This document shows, piece after piece, positions 12,157 to 24,370 of a stretch of DNA of 64,000 nt. The stretch comes from Panax quinquefolius (lineage: Eukaryota; Streptophyta; Magnoliopsida; Apiales; Araliaceae). A program made the position numbers and the translations under genes. The notes under the pieces are model-generated. The model did not search any database, was not told the DNA's origin, and was given only the letters and a program-made list of their open reading frames with translations. Position 1 is the stretch's first letter. Each line of letters starts with the position of its first letter. The DNA lies in assembly GCA_020205615.1 (NCBI GenBank), contig CM035167.1, positions 30,827,130 to 30,891,129 on the forward strand, read 5' to 3'.

Positions 12157-13500
12157 TCTAGGTTGAGAGTTGAAAAAAATGAGCTAGCAAATGGCTTATT
12201 CTCTCTCTTTAATCTATTTATAGAAGTCTAGCAAATGTAGGATTTAACTATTAACCCCCATACTTTTGTTGTCCAATAGACAAAACTCCTTATCTTGATC
12301 TTAAGTATGCTTAGTGAGATTTTCACCAATGAGATGTTGACAACATTGTACTTTTTGTAAGAAAGTAAGGTCATTAGCTATTTAAGGAAACTAGATTAGC
12401 CTAATTTGTTGCCTTAAAAGGCCTATAGTGGCCAACTATGTATATACTCTCTAATTCTTTATTTAGCTATTATTTTAATGCATAAATTAGATAAATCAAA
12501 GGTCTAAAATATCCTTAATTATGTGGGCTAAGTTTGGGCTTGAATTTGATTTCTTTTGGGCTTCTCCCATAATTGTTTTGGGCCATGTAATAATCATAGT
12601 CTGACAATTTTAATATATGTTACCCAAATTATTTATTTAGGATTTAAAATAAAATATAATTAGTTTACAAAATTTATAATTAGGGTTTTCTTAATTTGAT
12701 TAGGGTTCTAATCATACATGAACATTAGGGTTTATTATATAATAATTATAATTATCCTTGCTAATTTAGCAATTAGGGTTTATAATTTTTGGTAATTAGG
12801 GTTACCAAATCACAATTAGGGTTTATACTTAATAATTTGGATGTTAAGAAATTAATATATATATATAAATGCTAATTAGGGTTGACCTAGTTAATCACAA
12901 AATCATACAACACGGTTATATAATAGTCTTGAACTCACAATTGAGTTTCAAATTAGGGTTTTCCACAGTAAAACTAGGGTTTGACATAATACACCATAAC
13001 TGACCAATCATTGTCAGTCCACATACATACAGTATATAATTATAGCATTGAAAAATCAAAATATAAATAATATTATATTATTATTCTCATTCCTTGATCA
13101 AAATCCAAAAATTAAGATTTGGATTCCATATCTGATTTATCTGCCATACTTAACATTATTAATTAAGTTAAGATAATTAACTTAATAATCTGAACAAAAT
13201 TCATATAATAAAATAATTATTATAATAATTCTAAAATTCATTTCATATATTATATAAATAATACATAATTATATTTTCATGGAAAATAAGTAATAAAACA
13301 TTTCTACTATAAAATTAATGTAAGAATATAATTTATAATGACCAATAATTATAAAATAAAATTATTTAAAATCATTCATGTACTAAATATATCACATAAA
13401 TACATACACACATTATCTTGGCACATATTCCCCATAAATAAATAAAAATTTATACGCAAAATTTTTAATTTATTTGTATAGAAAATATCGGGATGTTATA
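9628..13500 (-). repeat. 5' LTR (3.9 kb) of the reverse element
   Basis: Direct repeat of 3991-7422 with the same order of landmarks: AT-rich half (10080-10990), 22-bp palindrome (11044-11065), GA run (12133-12156, longer than at 6057-6072 in the other LTR), and ATTAGGGTTT cluster (12660-12980). No gene is supported in it. Confidence 0.9.
12214..12223 (-). promoter_or_regulatory. LTR TATA box
   Basis: The minus strand reads CTATAAATAG, a strong plant TATA box. It is followed by a GA-rich leader. The matching place in the 3' LTR (near 6128-6137) has decayed to CATAAATAG. It would place the start of the R region near 12185. Confidence 0.65.
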
Positions 13501-14213
13501 GGTATAATCATGACCGTAATATAACGAATGATGTGGTAAAAGTCCTCATTGGCCTGTAGTTCATTGATGGACAGTTGTTGGTATGATTATAATTAGGGAT
13601 TATTCGGTATAATCATGACCATTGATGATTACATGAATATCCTTGGCCGTGGTGCAGGGATGATTCGATTTTATTTATTAAACTGAGTCTCAGCGATAAA
13701 GTTGATGAAAAACTTTTTAAATCATAGAAGATAGTAGATTTTATGCTCTACTTGACTCTTCTAATGGATTGCTTATTTCCACTGCGATTGTTGATCTAAA
13801 ACTTCTTATCATTGTATTACATGGGTTGTTATCTTGTTGAAGGCTAAGGATAATTTATTACGCATTATCTTGGTCATAATATTTCTTCTTTGGGCTAGTT
13901 GAGCTCACCCTTTCTTTCATTATTCTCTTCAGGAAATGAAAATATAGCTGGGACGAGTCGGGGAATAGAGTGATGGTCCAGGATAAATGGCTTTAGTAGT
14001 CCTCACTATTCTACGAAATAATGTGATAATAATTGTAATAAGGACACCATTGAGTGTGGATATTGTCTAGATGACAATATTCTTGTTTAAACTCTCAGCT
14101 ATGTTTTGTCGTATTTTACACGACTGTTGTATAATTAAGTTGTATTTGAATTTATGTACCATGTATCTGGCGACTCAAGATGGGTGATGTATACCTGTTT
14201 TGGGGGCGTCACA

Positions 14214-15470
14214 AATATCTTCTTGCAGTTTAGAATGAACTTGTTTATCCCTTATGCGATGATTTGCTTCAATGAATTCAAGTAATTGTGGGGTACGCTC
14301 ATGAGACACTTCTATAGTTGGAATCTCATCATGTGTATCGTAGGTTATTGGTTCTTGATTTTCATCTCATTCATCTTCAACGATCATATTATGTAATATT
14401 ATGCATGCAGTCATAATTTCTTTTAGTGTTGTTTGATTCCAAAATCGTGCAGGACCACGAACTATCGCAAAATGTGCTTGCAGTACCCCGAATGCTCGCT
14501 CAACATCCTTTCTAAGCGCCTCTTGAGTCTTAGTAAATAGTTTTCTTTTATTTCCTCGAGGTGCCGAAATGGTTTTAACAAATGTTGCCCATGGGGGATA
14601 TATACCATCAGCAAGGTAATATCCCATTGTGTACTCATTTCCATTAATTGATTAGTTCACTGGTGGAGCACGACCTTCAGTAAGAGCAGAGAAGATAGAT
14701 GATCTCTCCAAAACGTTAATATCATTATGAGAGCCTGGTAATCTAAAAAATGCATGCCATATCCAAAGATCGTATGAAGTCACCGCTTCTAAAATAATTG
14801 TTGGCTCATGCACATGTCCAAAATACATACCATGTCATATAAATGGGACAATTTTTCCATTTCCAATGCATGCAGTCGATGCTCCCCAACATCCCGGAAA
14901 ATCACGCTTTCTTGACTTTTGATAGCAATCTAACGATGTCATTACTATTGGGGATCTCGGATATTCATCACCAAAAATTGAAATGTCTACTTTTACAAAC
15001 CTTTTAAGACTCAATATAACCGTTCTTTCACCGATCCGCACATAATCATCAACGGAATTCGCTGAAACACCATAGGCAAGCATCCGCATTGAGGCAATTA
15101 TCTTTTGTAGAGAAGATAAACCGAGATGTCCTGCAGCATTCATTTTTTGGACAAAGTATGAATCATACGCTTCAACTGCTCTTTGAATTCGGAGGAAAAG
15201 CGGGCGCCGCATTCTAAACCTTCTCCGAAATAGATACGGGGGGTATGTATGATGTTCAGCAAAATAATCACGAAAAAGTCGATTATGACCTTAATGTATA
15301 CCACGATAAATGGTCATACAATCTTGCATAGAACCACGATGACGTGATGTATGCCTATTGACATTTTGTTGTTCTTCTTCAATAGCCGCCATGCCACACA
15401 ATTGTTCATATGCTTCTTCATCTTCTTCTTCATCCATGTGTAACATAGCTAATTCGAATTGACGAGACAT
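14214..15470 (-). pseudogene. PIF/Harbinger transposase (HARBI1-like), decayed
   Basis: The ATG at 15470-15468 opens MSRQFELAMLHMDEEEDEEAYEQL. A stop near 15290 and a frameshift near 15230 lead into the ORF 15212-14835, with helices typical of the plant HARBI1-like nuclease family (MRRPLFLRIQRAVEAYDSYF, SSLQKIIASMRMLAYG). The DDE region is spread over frames: a decayed 'GSIDCMHW' site near 14880, GLPGSHNDINVLERS near 14720, and 14627-14367 encoding ADGIYPPWATFVKTI, KDVERAFGVLQAHFAIVRGPARFWN and CIILHNMIVEDE. It would cut and paste the transposon with a partner Myb-like protein, which is not visible here. The C-terminus ends abruptly at the LTR junction (KLQEDI). At least four disruptions make it non-functional. 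Confidence 0.9.
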
Positions 15471-15540
15471 ATTTAAAATAACTTATTTGACTGGAAGAAT
15501 GAAGTTAAGATGAGTGAATATGAGAGACTAGATGTGACTT

Positions 15541-15550
15541 ATATTTATAG
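15541..15550 (-). promoter_or_regulatory. TATA box upstream of the Harbinger transposase
   Basis: The minus strand reads CTATAAATAT, 71 bp upstream of the transposase start codon. That is a plausible promoter position for a plant gene. Confidence 0.5.
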
Positions 15551-15779
15551 ATGCTATTTGTTTTTTAAAATATAGCCGTTATGATATGGCCTTTGGAATA
15601 TAACCGTTGGAATATGGTCGTTGGAGTTTTTTTGAATTCATTGATTATTTTAATCTTTTTATATTACAGTCCACAGGATAGTCCATTTGCTGGAAGGAGT
15701 GAAGACTAAAGGACATTTGCTGATGTCAGATGGACTAAATTTAGTCCAGCAGATAGTCCATCTGCTGGAGATGCTCTAA

Positions 15780-15943
15780 GGGAATTGAGGGTATTTAGAC
15801 AAAATAAGTAAATAATAATAATAATAATATTTTATTATTAGTATTATTATTTTGTAGTCTGTTTTGTATTCAATAAATATTTAGACAAAATACGTAAATA
15901 ACTTTCGCACAAAAAAAAAAAACAAGAAAAAAACATAAGAAAA

Positions 15944-15977
<34 letters not shown>

Positions 15978-16014
15978 TAATTATTAAAAAACAATGAGAG
16001 ATATAACAAAGTGC

Positions 16015-16046
<32 letters not shown>

Positions 16047-16267
16047 GTGTTATATTAAATTAATGGCTAGAGTTAAGTTTGTGACTTTTAAATAAAGTTA
16101 CTAGAGTTAGGTTAGTAACTTTTAAATGAGGTGATTAGAGTTAGGTAAATGAGGTGGCAGTTTTTAGGCTTTAGATCTAATAATTTTAAATCTGAACCTT
16201 TTAAAAGAGACTCTCCATTTCAATTTTAAATGGAGAGGATCCTTATCCCTTAAAAACGTTTGAATTT
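15780..16267. repeat. AAT microsatellites in AT-rich spacer
   Basis: Contains (AAT)n runs at about 15810-15832, 15944-15976 and 16016-16046, and a poly-A at 15909-15921. No gene is seen. An imperfect repeat of 'GAGTTAGGT...TAACTTTTAAAT' at 16071-16145 is the only other structure. Confidence 0.8.
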
Positions 16268-17678
16268 TGTAAGATCTCGACTTTTCATAAATATAATTTA
16301 TTTTTTTTATAATTTTTATTTCAAATAGTAAGGTGTTAAATTAATAAAATGATAAGTTAAGTGTAAGACCCCAACTTATTATTAATAAAATTTAATTTTC
16401 TCTATTTTGAAATAGTAAGGTTGATTTGATTAATGTGGATAGTTATGGGTAAAATACGCAAATATTTTAAAATAAGCAAGTGGTTATAAAATATTCATTA
16501 TTATCGGGGAATATTCGTTTGGTCGTGGAATATTCTTTTTGTCGCTTGGGAATATTAAATGCTGATGCATGACGGTCTTTTAATGGGCCCCATGAAAAAG
16601 CGATTGGATGAAGAAAATGACAAATATAAGTTGTTTAAAAATAACGGCAGTAGTTATTCAAGTATTATCTTTTGTTAAAATACTCGGTGGTTAAAATACA
16701 AGAAGCTTACCAGTATTGCACCAATTATTGATTTTTTACGTAAGAAGGCACACTACTCAATAATGGTTCTGATAATTCTCATTCGAAATTTTATTGATTT
16801 AATAATTGTTGCGTTGATATTTTATATTCTTTGTTGTTTCAATAATTGTCATTACGGTATTTTTCATTATCGAAGCAATAATTCATATTATCTAAATAAT
16901 ATTATTAGATAACATTATTGGCAATGTCAAGAAAGTTCATCTAAGGAGAGGTTTGGTCACCTAATTTCGCGCCGATAAGAGAAATTCTTATTGGAAAGCC
17001 CTCTTTCACAAGAACCGCCTGGTTGTCAATATTGTGATTTTGTAATATTATTTGTGAATAATTAATTATTGATTCATATGATGAGGAAAATATTGATTTT
17101 ATGTGGATATAGATGGAGAAAATTTTTAATGTGACAATTGTTGAAAATTAATATTTTATCTTTTTTTGATAAAATAATTCATTTAAATATGTTATTTTAA
17201 TAATATATTAACGGTGATATTTTATAATGAATGTGGGATATATGAGTATAGGAGGAGGAAGAGTATTTTTGTTGCAATAAATGTTTAAAACATGTTAAAC
17301 ATGTCGATTGGATCCCATTTATCGATTTGAAATTTGATTATAACTTTGTAAAATCGTCCGTTTATGGATTTCGATCAATTTCTGTTTGGAATTTGGAAAA
17401 AGTTTCTTCTGCAAAGTTGTAGAGAATTTAATTTCCTATAAAACTCGCAAGATTCGAATTTTCTAACAAAAGGACTATTTATTATGAATTATTGAAGTTT
17501 CGGATTAATTGATTATCATTTTTTTGAAGTTTTAAATGGTTTAAGTGAGAAAAACGTTTTTGTTGTTTTTATTGGGGTGTGGTTGATGGCTGAATTCAAT
17601 TGGTATGTGTAGGAAAATTTAGAAAAAATAATAATAATATTAAATTAAATTTTCTACTTTGGTGTTCTAAGCATTTTC

Positions 17679-17688
17679 CTATAAATAG
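17679..17688 (+). promoter_or_regulatory. LTR TATA box
   Basis: CTATAAATAG followed by a leader with a GAGGTAAG (donor-like) site at about 17845. The same arrangement recurs at 23892, 28530, 45834 and, on the minus strand, 37980, 41684 and 55304. Confidence 0.65.
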
Positions 17689-18279
17689 TGTCTTGGGTTA
17701 GAATTGAAAATCACACCGGCTCAAGTTTTCTCTATATTATTATCGTATTCTTGTGAGTATTTTGAGTATACTTTGAGTATTGCTATACGGTGCAAGTTCA
17801 AGTCATGCTTTATATTCGGTGTTTCAACTAAATCTTGTGTCTTTCGAGGTAAGGGATATTATTTTTTTCAGTAATGATATTATTTCTTCAATATCATTAT
17901 GTTGAAATATTGATCTGAAGTTTTTATCAAATTTGGAACTTTTGGTGTTGGAGTTACTTATTCACGATATCTGCACCTTTATTCACGATATCGCATAACC
18001 TTTATTCTGAATCAAGACTATTCATCGAAAAATGAAAATTTTTCCTTTTAAATCTAAAATATCTATTGTGGATACTAGCTTTGATTGTATCCATGTTTTG
18101 ATCATTCTTGAATTTTACACCACTTATGATTATTTTTTGAGGTATTTTTGGACATGAATAAAACAAAGTACGAATCATTAATCCTTAATCCTTGTCATTT
18201 TGTTTCTTTGGATTCGTTTCTTTAAAAATATTTTTCATCATCCTCGGTCTTAAATGATAATATTATTTAATATCTTTCT

Positions 18280-18430
18280 TCAGTAGTAGTGAAGATGAAT
18301 GATTTCGATGAATATCTTTGGCCCGTAGTGCAAATATGAACAGGTGTTTAGATGAACATGATCAACTGATGAATATCTTTGGCCTGTAGTGCAAAGATGA
18401 ATATTTGATTCCAGATAAATATTGATTGAT
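18280..18430 (+). repeat. Short 'GAATATCTTTGGCCCGTAGTGCA' array in LTR
   Basis: Two to three copies of a roughly 60-bp unit centred on AATATCTTTGGCCCGTAGTG followed by CAAAGATGA. This is the short version of arrays that expand in other LTRs of the family (25590-26080 and 50930-51370). Confidence 0.7.
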
Positions 18431-19649
18431 ATTATAGGGATAAAAGATAGACGATGAACTTTTAAATTCATACATAGAAGATAGTAGTTTGCATTCTCTA
18501 CGTAACTCTTCTAATGAATTATTATTTCCGCTGTGAATATTGATTTAAAATTTGTTGTCTATTGTATTCTATTAGATTTTTTCCTGTTGAAGACTAACGA
18601 TAATTTGTTGTATATTATCTTAGTCATAATATTCTTCTTGGGCTAGTTGAGCTCACCCTTTTCCTTTTGTTCTATTTTTTCTTCTCGGGAGGCGAGAATA
18701 TAAGCGAGTAATGTAGCTGGGTATGGAATGAAAGTTCTAGAGAGAGTTGTTTAGTAGTGCTCACCATTTTGTAAAATAATGTATCAATAAATGTGATGAG
18801 GATTTATCCGAGTATAGATATTGTCTAGAAGATAATATTTGTATTCAAACTCACAGTTTTATTGTTGTAATAATAAAGTTGTAGTTGTTTCCGTACCATG
18901 TATTGACAACTCAGAATGGGTGATGTATACCTATTTTGGGGGCGTCACATTAAGGGTGAGATGTACAAATTATAAAATAAAAACTATGTCGGAGAATATT
19001 CGTTATGTTGTGAATATTAGGTAAAAAGTACAACAACACCGAAACAACCAATCATTGATGGGTCCCATAACGACAAAATTGTCGGATACGAAAACGATAA
19101 AAATAACTTTTTTAATAAAAAAAAATTGTAAACGGTACGATCATTTGCAACTATTAAAAAAATTCGGTGATAAAAGTACAGTAACACAGTAGCATGCAGT
19201 ATTCTGCAGTGGTACACAACATTCCACATTATCACACAGTATTGCACAATACTTTATATTATTGATTCAATAATTATTACAGTAACAATTGCATAGTATT
19301 TTAAATCAATAATTGACAAGGAACAATAACTTATATTATTATATTATTTGATATGATATTATTAGACCAGTTAACATTATTGGCAATGTCTAAAAATTCT
19401 ATCAAGGAAAGATGTTATTTAATTGAATGTCGTGTCTACGGAAGTCCCTCTTTTTCCTAGGAACGATTTGGTTGTTAGTATTGTGAGTTTATAATATTAA
19501 TTGGGAATAATTGTTGAAAGATTAAAAATGTGTAAATAATTGGATAAAAATTGTTGATTAAAGATAAGTATGATAAATAATGTACGGTAGATATTTGTTC
19601 AATTTCAATATAAATAGAGGAGTTTAACGTAAGACATTTGACGTAATAG

Positions 19650-19872
19650 TGATTTATTTTTCCATGGGACCCACAACTCTATTCTGAGACCTACAATCAA
19701 AATTATTTGGCAAACTTTCAGATTTGGAGTGCCCAAGTTTCTTTTATACTACAAAGTTATAATGTTATATTATTATTATATAAAATTATAATAATAGTAA
19801 TAAAACAGAAAACTTTGTATATAAAATAATTTTTTTTATTATATATAAAGTTATTTTTTTTATCAGAATATA

Positions 19873-19913
<41 letters not shown>

Positions 19914-20201
19914 CCTCTGGCAATATGGACGGTGTGGTTCATCCCAAACTTTGGACAACCCAAATAATTTGTATTCAAAAGTTAAAAAATTGTCATTATT
20001 ATATAAAAGTATCTATAGTAAAAAATTAATTTTTTTTATAAGTAAAATGTGATATTTTCATTTTTTTATATTAATGTGATATCTATTTATTATTAATATG
20101 TGAAAAGTATTGTGAAATTATCCTTATATTTATAAAATATTCATTTTATATAATATTTTATAGTAAGATGGTAGTATTTACATATTTCAAACATGGCAAA
20201 A

Positions 20202-20239
<38 letters not shown>

Positions 20240-20620
20240 ATTACCATCACAAACTCGGTTTCCATTCACTTTATTCAATTGAATTTAAGGAATCGACCCT
20301 GACCCCACCCCCTTCGCCAAGAGGCAAGATTGTCTAATATATCTTTGGACTAATATATCCCAAAGTTTTTTAAAGGGTTAGATTTATCCCAAAGTTTTGA
20401 TGGTCATGATCTTTTAATATGGTTTGAACGAGAAATTAAGTATGTTCAAAAACACTTCTGCTTTGTATAGATAGATATATATATAAAGTTATTTATTTTA
20501 TGAAAATATTATATTACATATAAAAATATTGAACGAACATTTTAAACTTGGCATGCCAAGTTTTTCAGCCGACGAGCCAAGTTATTCAACTGACAATTTT
20601 TTTTTTCCAAATGTGTTATG
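19650..20620. repeat. AT-rich segment with TA/TG and GA microsatellites
   Basis: Holds (TA)n(TG)n at 19871-19913 and (GA)n at 20204-20237 in very AT-rich DNA. No coding sequence is supported. The segment does not align by eye with the LTR family around it, so it may be an unrecognised insertion. Confidence 0.6.
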
Positions 20621-22639
20621 CTGCCATTCTCCTATAAATAGGTGGCTCAGTTGAATAATGAAAACACACACCAAAAGTGTAAGACCCCGAATTTTATGAA
20701 ATGAAAGTATTCAATTTATTTTCTTATAATTATTATTTAGTAAATGGTTAAATTGATAAAAGGATTAAAACTAAGGGTGATATGTGAAAATTTTGTAAAG
20801 TAAAGCAAGTTGTTATAAAATATTCATTTGATCGGGGAATATTCTTTTTGTCGGAGAATATTAGATTTGATTTACACAATCATTAGTGAACCCCGCAATG
20901 AAATTATTATCGAGTTAGAAAGCGAAAAAACTATCTTTTTATAAAAATAAGCAATGAAAGTTTTACCGTTAATCTGTTGAAATACCCGATAATTAAAAAA
21001 TGCTGATGTCTGGCGTGGTTGCATAGTAGCACACGGTATTGATTATTGATGCTTACGTGAGAAGTCACTCAGTTATACTCAATTATTGCTACAGTAATTA
21101 CTATTTAATATTTTATTTTATTGATTCAATAATGGCTACGTTGATATTTTATATTATTGATTCAATAATTGTCATTGCACAATATTTTAAATTATCAAAT
21201 CAATAATTCTTATTATTTGAATAATATTATTAGATAGCATTATTGACAATGTCTAGAAAGTTCTGTCGAGAAAAGGGGTTTGGTCACTTAATTATGCGCC
21301 AATAGAGAGAAATCCTTATCGGAAAGCCTCCTCTTTCCTGGGAACGACCTGATTGTCAATATTATAGTTCTGTAATATTATTTATGAATAATAAATTATT
21401 GATATATATATATATATATATATATGATAAGGAAATATTTATTTAATATGGATTTAAACGGATGAATGTTTAGCATGTGACATTTGTTAAAAGTTGGTAT
21501 TTTACCTTTTCCGATAAAATAATTCATTCAAATATATTGTTATAATATTACATTATAGTAGTACGATGTGATTATATAATAGTATGATTTTAATTTGAAT
21601 GGTAGCATTATTATAGTAAACTAGTTGATAACCCGTGCAATGCACTGGCTAGTTTGAATAATGATTTTAATAATTTGTTAGGTATTCATGTCAAAAATAA
21701 TAATGCATAATTCAGTAATTATTTTTACCCGTAAGCGCCTAATAACACTAATCAAATAGTGATATTTGAGTTTAATTGGAATACTAATTCCTAATAAATT
21801 TTTGTGCTAAATTAAATTGATTATAATAATATTTGAGAAAGAAAACCTACACTATATATTTTAATTAATTAATTTAATAACGGTATTTTCAAATTTTTAA
21901 TTGGCTATATCTAAAATTGAATATCTTAATAAAATTATAATAATTAAATTATCTTACATAAAATTGGTCAAGATATATTATCTTAAACAATTTTTTAATA
22001 AAAATATTATAATAAGTTTGGTAGAGCGAAAAATAAAAATATTTTAGACTTACCTTCTCTTGTTAGAAAATAAAAATAAAAAATTATTTATGTGTATCAT
22101 CATTTATGATTTCAAATTTTTCCAATTGATTTGAATTGATGATGTCATCATTTATGTGTATTTATATATTTGAAGTATTGATTTCAAATTTTTCCAATTG
22201 ATTTAATTTAATGATGTCATCATTTGAAGTATTGATTGGGTGTGTTTGGAAGCCATAATTGATTGTCAATTAGAAAATAATAAAAAAAAATGTGTATCAT
22301 CATTTATGATTTTTCCAATTGATTTGATTTGATGATGTCATCATTTATGTGTATTTATATTTTTGAAGTATTGATTTCAAATTTTTCCAATTGATTTAAT
22401 TTATGTGTATTTATATATTTGAAGTATTAATTGGGTGTGTTTGGAAGCCATAATTGATTGTCAAATTGATTTCAATTGATTGTCAAATTGATTTCAATTG
22501 ATTTGATTTGATGATGTCATCATTTATGTGTATTTATATATTTGAAGTATTGATTGGGTGTGTTTGAAAGCCATAATTGATTTCAATTAATTGTCAAATT
22601 GATTTCAATTGATTTCAAATTAATTGGCCATGATGCCTA

Positions 22640-22677
<38 letters not shown>

Positions 22678-24177
22678 GTAAGACCCCGAATTTTATGAAA
22701 TAAAAGTATTCAATTTTTCTTATAATTACTATTAGGTAAATGGTTAAATTGATAAAAGTTAAAGTTAAGGGTGATATATGAATTTTTTTCAAAAATACAA
22801 GTGGTTATAAAATATTCATTGTTGTCGGGAATATTCGTTTGGTCGTGGAATATTCTTTACGCTTGGGAATATTAAATGCGGTGCGACCATTTGTGGGCCC
22901 CATAATGAGAATAGCCGCGGATGAAGAAAAGCGACAAAATTAAGTTTTTATAAATAACGGCGTAATCGTATCAAATAACACCTTTGTTGGAATACCGGAT
23001 GGTAAAAAATATGTTAATACGCGTGTTCGCATGCAGTAGCACACCGTTTTACACAGTATTTTTGATCCTTACATAAGAAGGCACTACTCAATAATTATTA
23101 CGATAATTACATTCGGTATTTTATTTTATTGATTCAATAATTGCTGCGTTGGTATTTTATATTATTCTTTGTTTCAATAATTGTCTTCGCACTGATTTCC
23201 CATTATCGGATCAATAATTCATATTATTTGAATAATATTATTAGATAACATTATTGGCAATGTCTAGAAAGTTACATCTAAGGAGAGGTTTGGTCACCTA
23301 ATTGCGGCGCCGAAGAAGGAGAGATCCTTATTGGAAAGCCCCTCTTTCTGAGGCGTATGCTGGTTATATCATAATTGTGATTCTGTAATATTATTTGGGA
23401 ATAATTAATTATTGATTTATATGATAAGAAAATATTTATTTGATATGGATATAAATGATGGATTTATTTATTATATGTGGTTATAATTGAAGGATTTAAT
23501 GTTGAGGTGTTTTATCAGTATTTTTGTCGGAATGGAGGTATTAAAAATAAAATCAGTATTTTTACGATATATTGCGTGAGTTATAATTTTTAATCGTAGT
23601 TGGATCGTTGTGATTTTTGGATATGTTATACATATATAAGTTGAGTATATGTCTACAAATTTTGAACCGAATTAAAATGAGCGAATGATTTGTTATAAAT
23701 TTTAAGAGGTGTTTGATTCGGAAAGTAGGGTTATAATTGATTTTGGTGGAAAATTCTAGAATTGAGTGGGCCCCACTTGTGGTTGGTGAAAAAAATGTGC
23801 TGAATTTTATTTCAAATGTGGTGGGTGGCAATAGTAGCAGGTAAAGCCATCGGTGAAGCAGTCAAGTGCGCTTGGTACGGGCTAACATTTTCTATAAATA
23901 GAGGGCTAAGTTAGAATTAAAAATCACACCGTAAACAAAGTTTTTCTCTTTTTCTCTCTATATTATTGAGCGTATTTTGTGAGTATTTAGATACTTTGAG
24001 AGTTCTTTATTCAAGGTACAAGTTTCATTCAAACATCACTTAGATCTTTCCTTCCAAGTATTGATTCTTTGAGGTAAGGATGTTATTTTCTTCTCAAATG
24101 ATATTATTTCTTCAATATCATTTATCTTTGAAATATTAGTTGGAACTTTTTATCAAATTTAGAACTTTTTCATATCG

Positions 24178-24370
24178 GGTTACTATTCACGAGTTCTTAT
24201 TCACGAGTTACTATTCACGAGTTACTATTCATGAGTTCTTATTCACGAGTTCTATTCACGAGTACTATTCATGAAGTGTGAAGATGTTTTTTGTGGAATT
24301 TCTATCTTTTGTGTCCGAGAGTTACTATTCACGATATCGGCCTTTATTCACGATATCTGGCACTATTCAC
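24178..24370 (+). repeat. ACTATTCACGAG minisatellite in LTR
   Basis: Around ten copies of a 14-15 bp unit GAGTTACTATTCAC or GAGTTCTTATTCAC with small gaps, downstream of the TATA box at 23892. Confidence 0.85.

Larger units (their letters stand above)
3991..13500 (-). mobile_element. Reverse LTR retrotransposon with very long LTRs, gag only
   Basis: This is a complete insertion: 5-bp TSD GGTAT on both sides, 3' LTR at 3991-7422, internal region 7423-9627, 5' LTR at 9628-13500. In element orientation the LTR begins TGTAACAACCCG (mutated to TATAACATCCCG at 13500) and ends GGGGGCTTTACA. A primer-binding site abuts the 5' LTR and a polypurine tract abuts the 3' LTR. The internal 2.2 kb holds two decayed gag-like ORFs and the very start of protease, but no reverse transcriptase, RNase H or integrase. 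It is therefore non-autonomous and would have depended on a related gypsy element. The two LTRs are very similar over long stretches but differ by indels, including about 370 bp of AT-rich sequence (10330-10800) missing from the left copy. Confidence 0.9.
3273..14213 (+). mobile_element. Gypsy-type LTR, 3' portion, split by a nested element
   Basis: The pieces 3273-3990 and 13506-14213 together form the 3' part of an LTR of the family that recurs through the window. The left piece matches the segment at about 28860-29470 (including the TACTATTCAC array). The right piece carries the family's terminal sequence and ends GGGGGCGTCACA at 14213, like the ends at 18949 and 30190. The insertion at 3991-13500 left a 5-bp TSD GGTAT (3986-3990 and 13501-13505). 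The 5' part lies in or beyond the gap. Its end interrupts the Harbinger transposase frame next to it. It may be the 3' LTR of the gypsy element at 1-3172, but the gap prevents proof. Confidence 0.85.
14214..15776 (-). mobile_element. Truncated PIF/Harbinger transposon
   Basis: The right terminus reads, on the minus strand, GAGCATCTCCAGCAG (ending at 15776), typical of plant PIF/Harbinger terminal inverted repeats. It is followed by TAA (15777-15779), fitting the family's 3-bp TWA target duplication. Subterminal inverted motifs (CAGATGGACTAAATTTAGTCC) sit at 15727-15770. The left terminus is missing because the LTR ending at 14213 cuts into the transposase frame. Confidence 0.8.
16362..18949 (+). 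mobile_element. Solo LTR (2588 bp), TSD TTAAG
   Basis: Begins TGTAAGACCCC and ends GGGGGCGTCACA, flanked by TTAAG at 16357-16361 and 18950-18954. No internal region, PBS or coding sequence, so it is a product of LTR-LTR recombination. A TATA box at 17679-17688 marks its promoter. It sits in the same orientation inside an older member of the same family. Confidence 0.93.
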
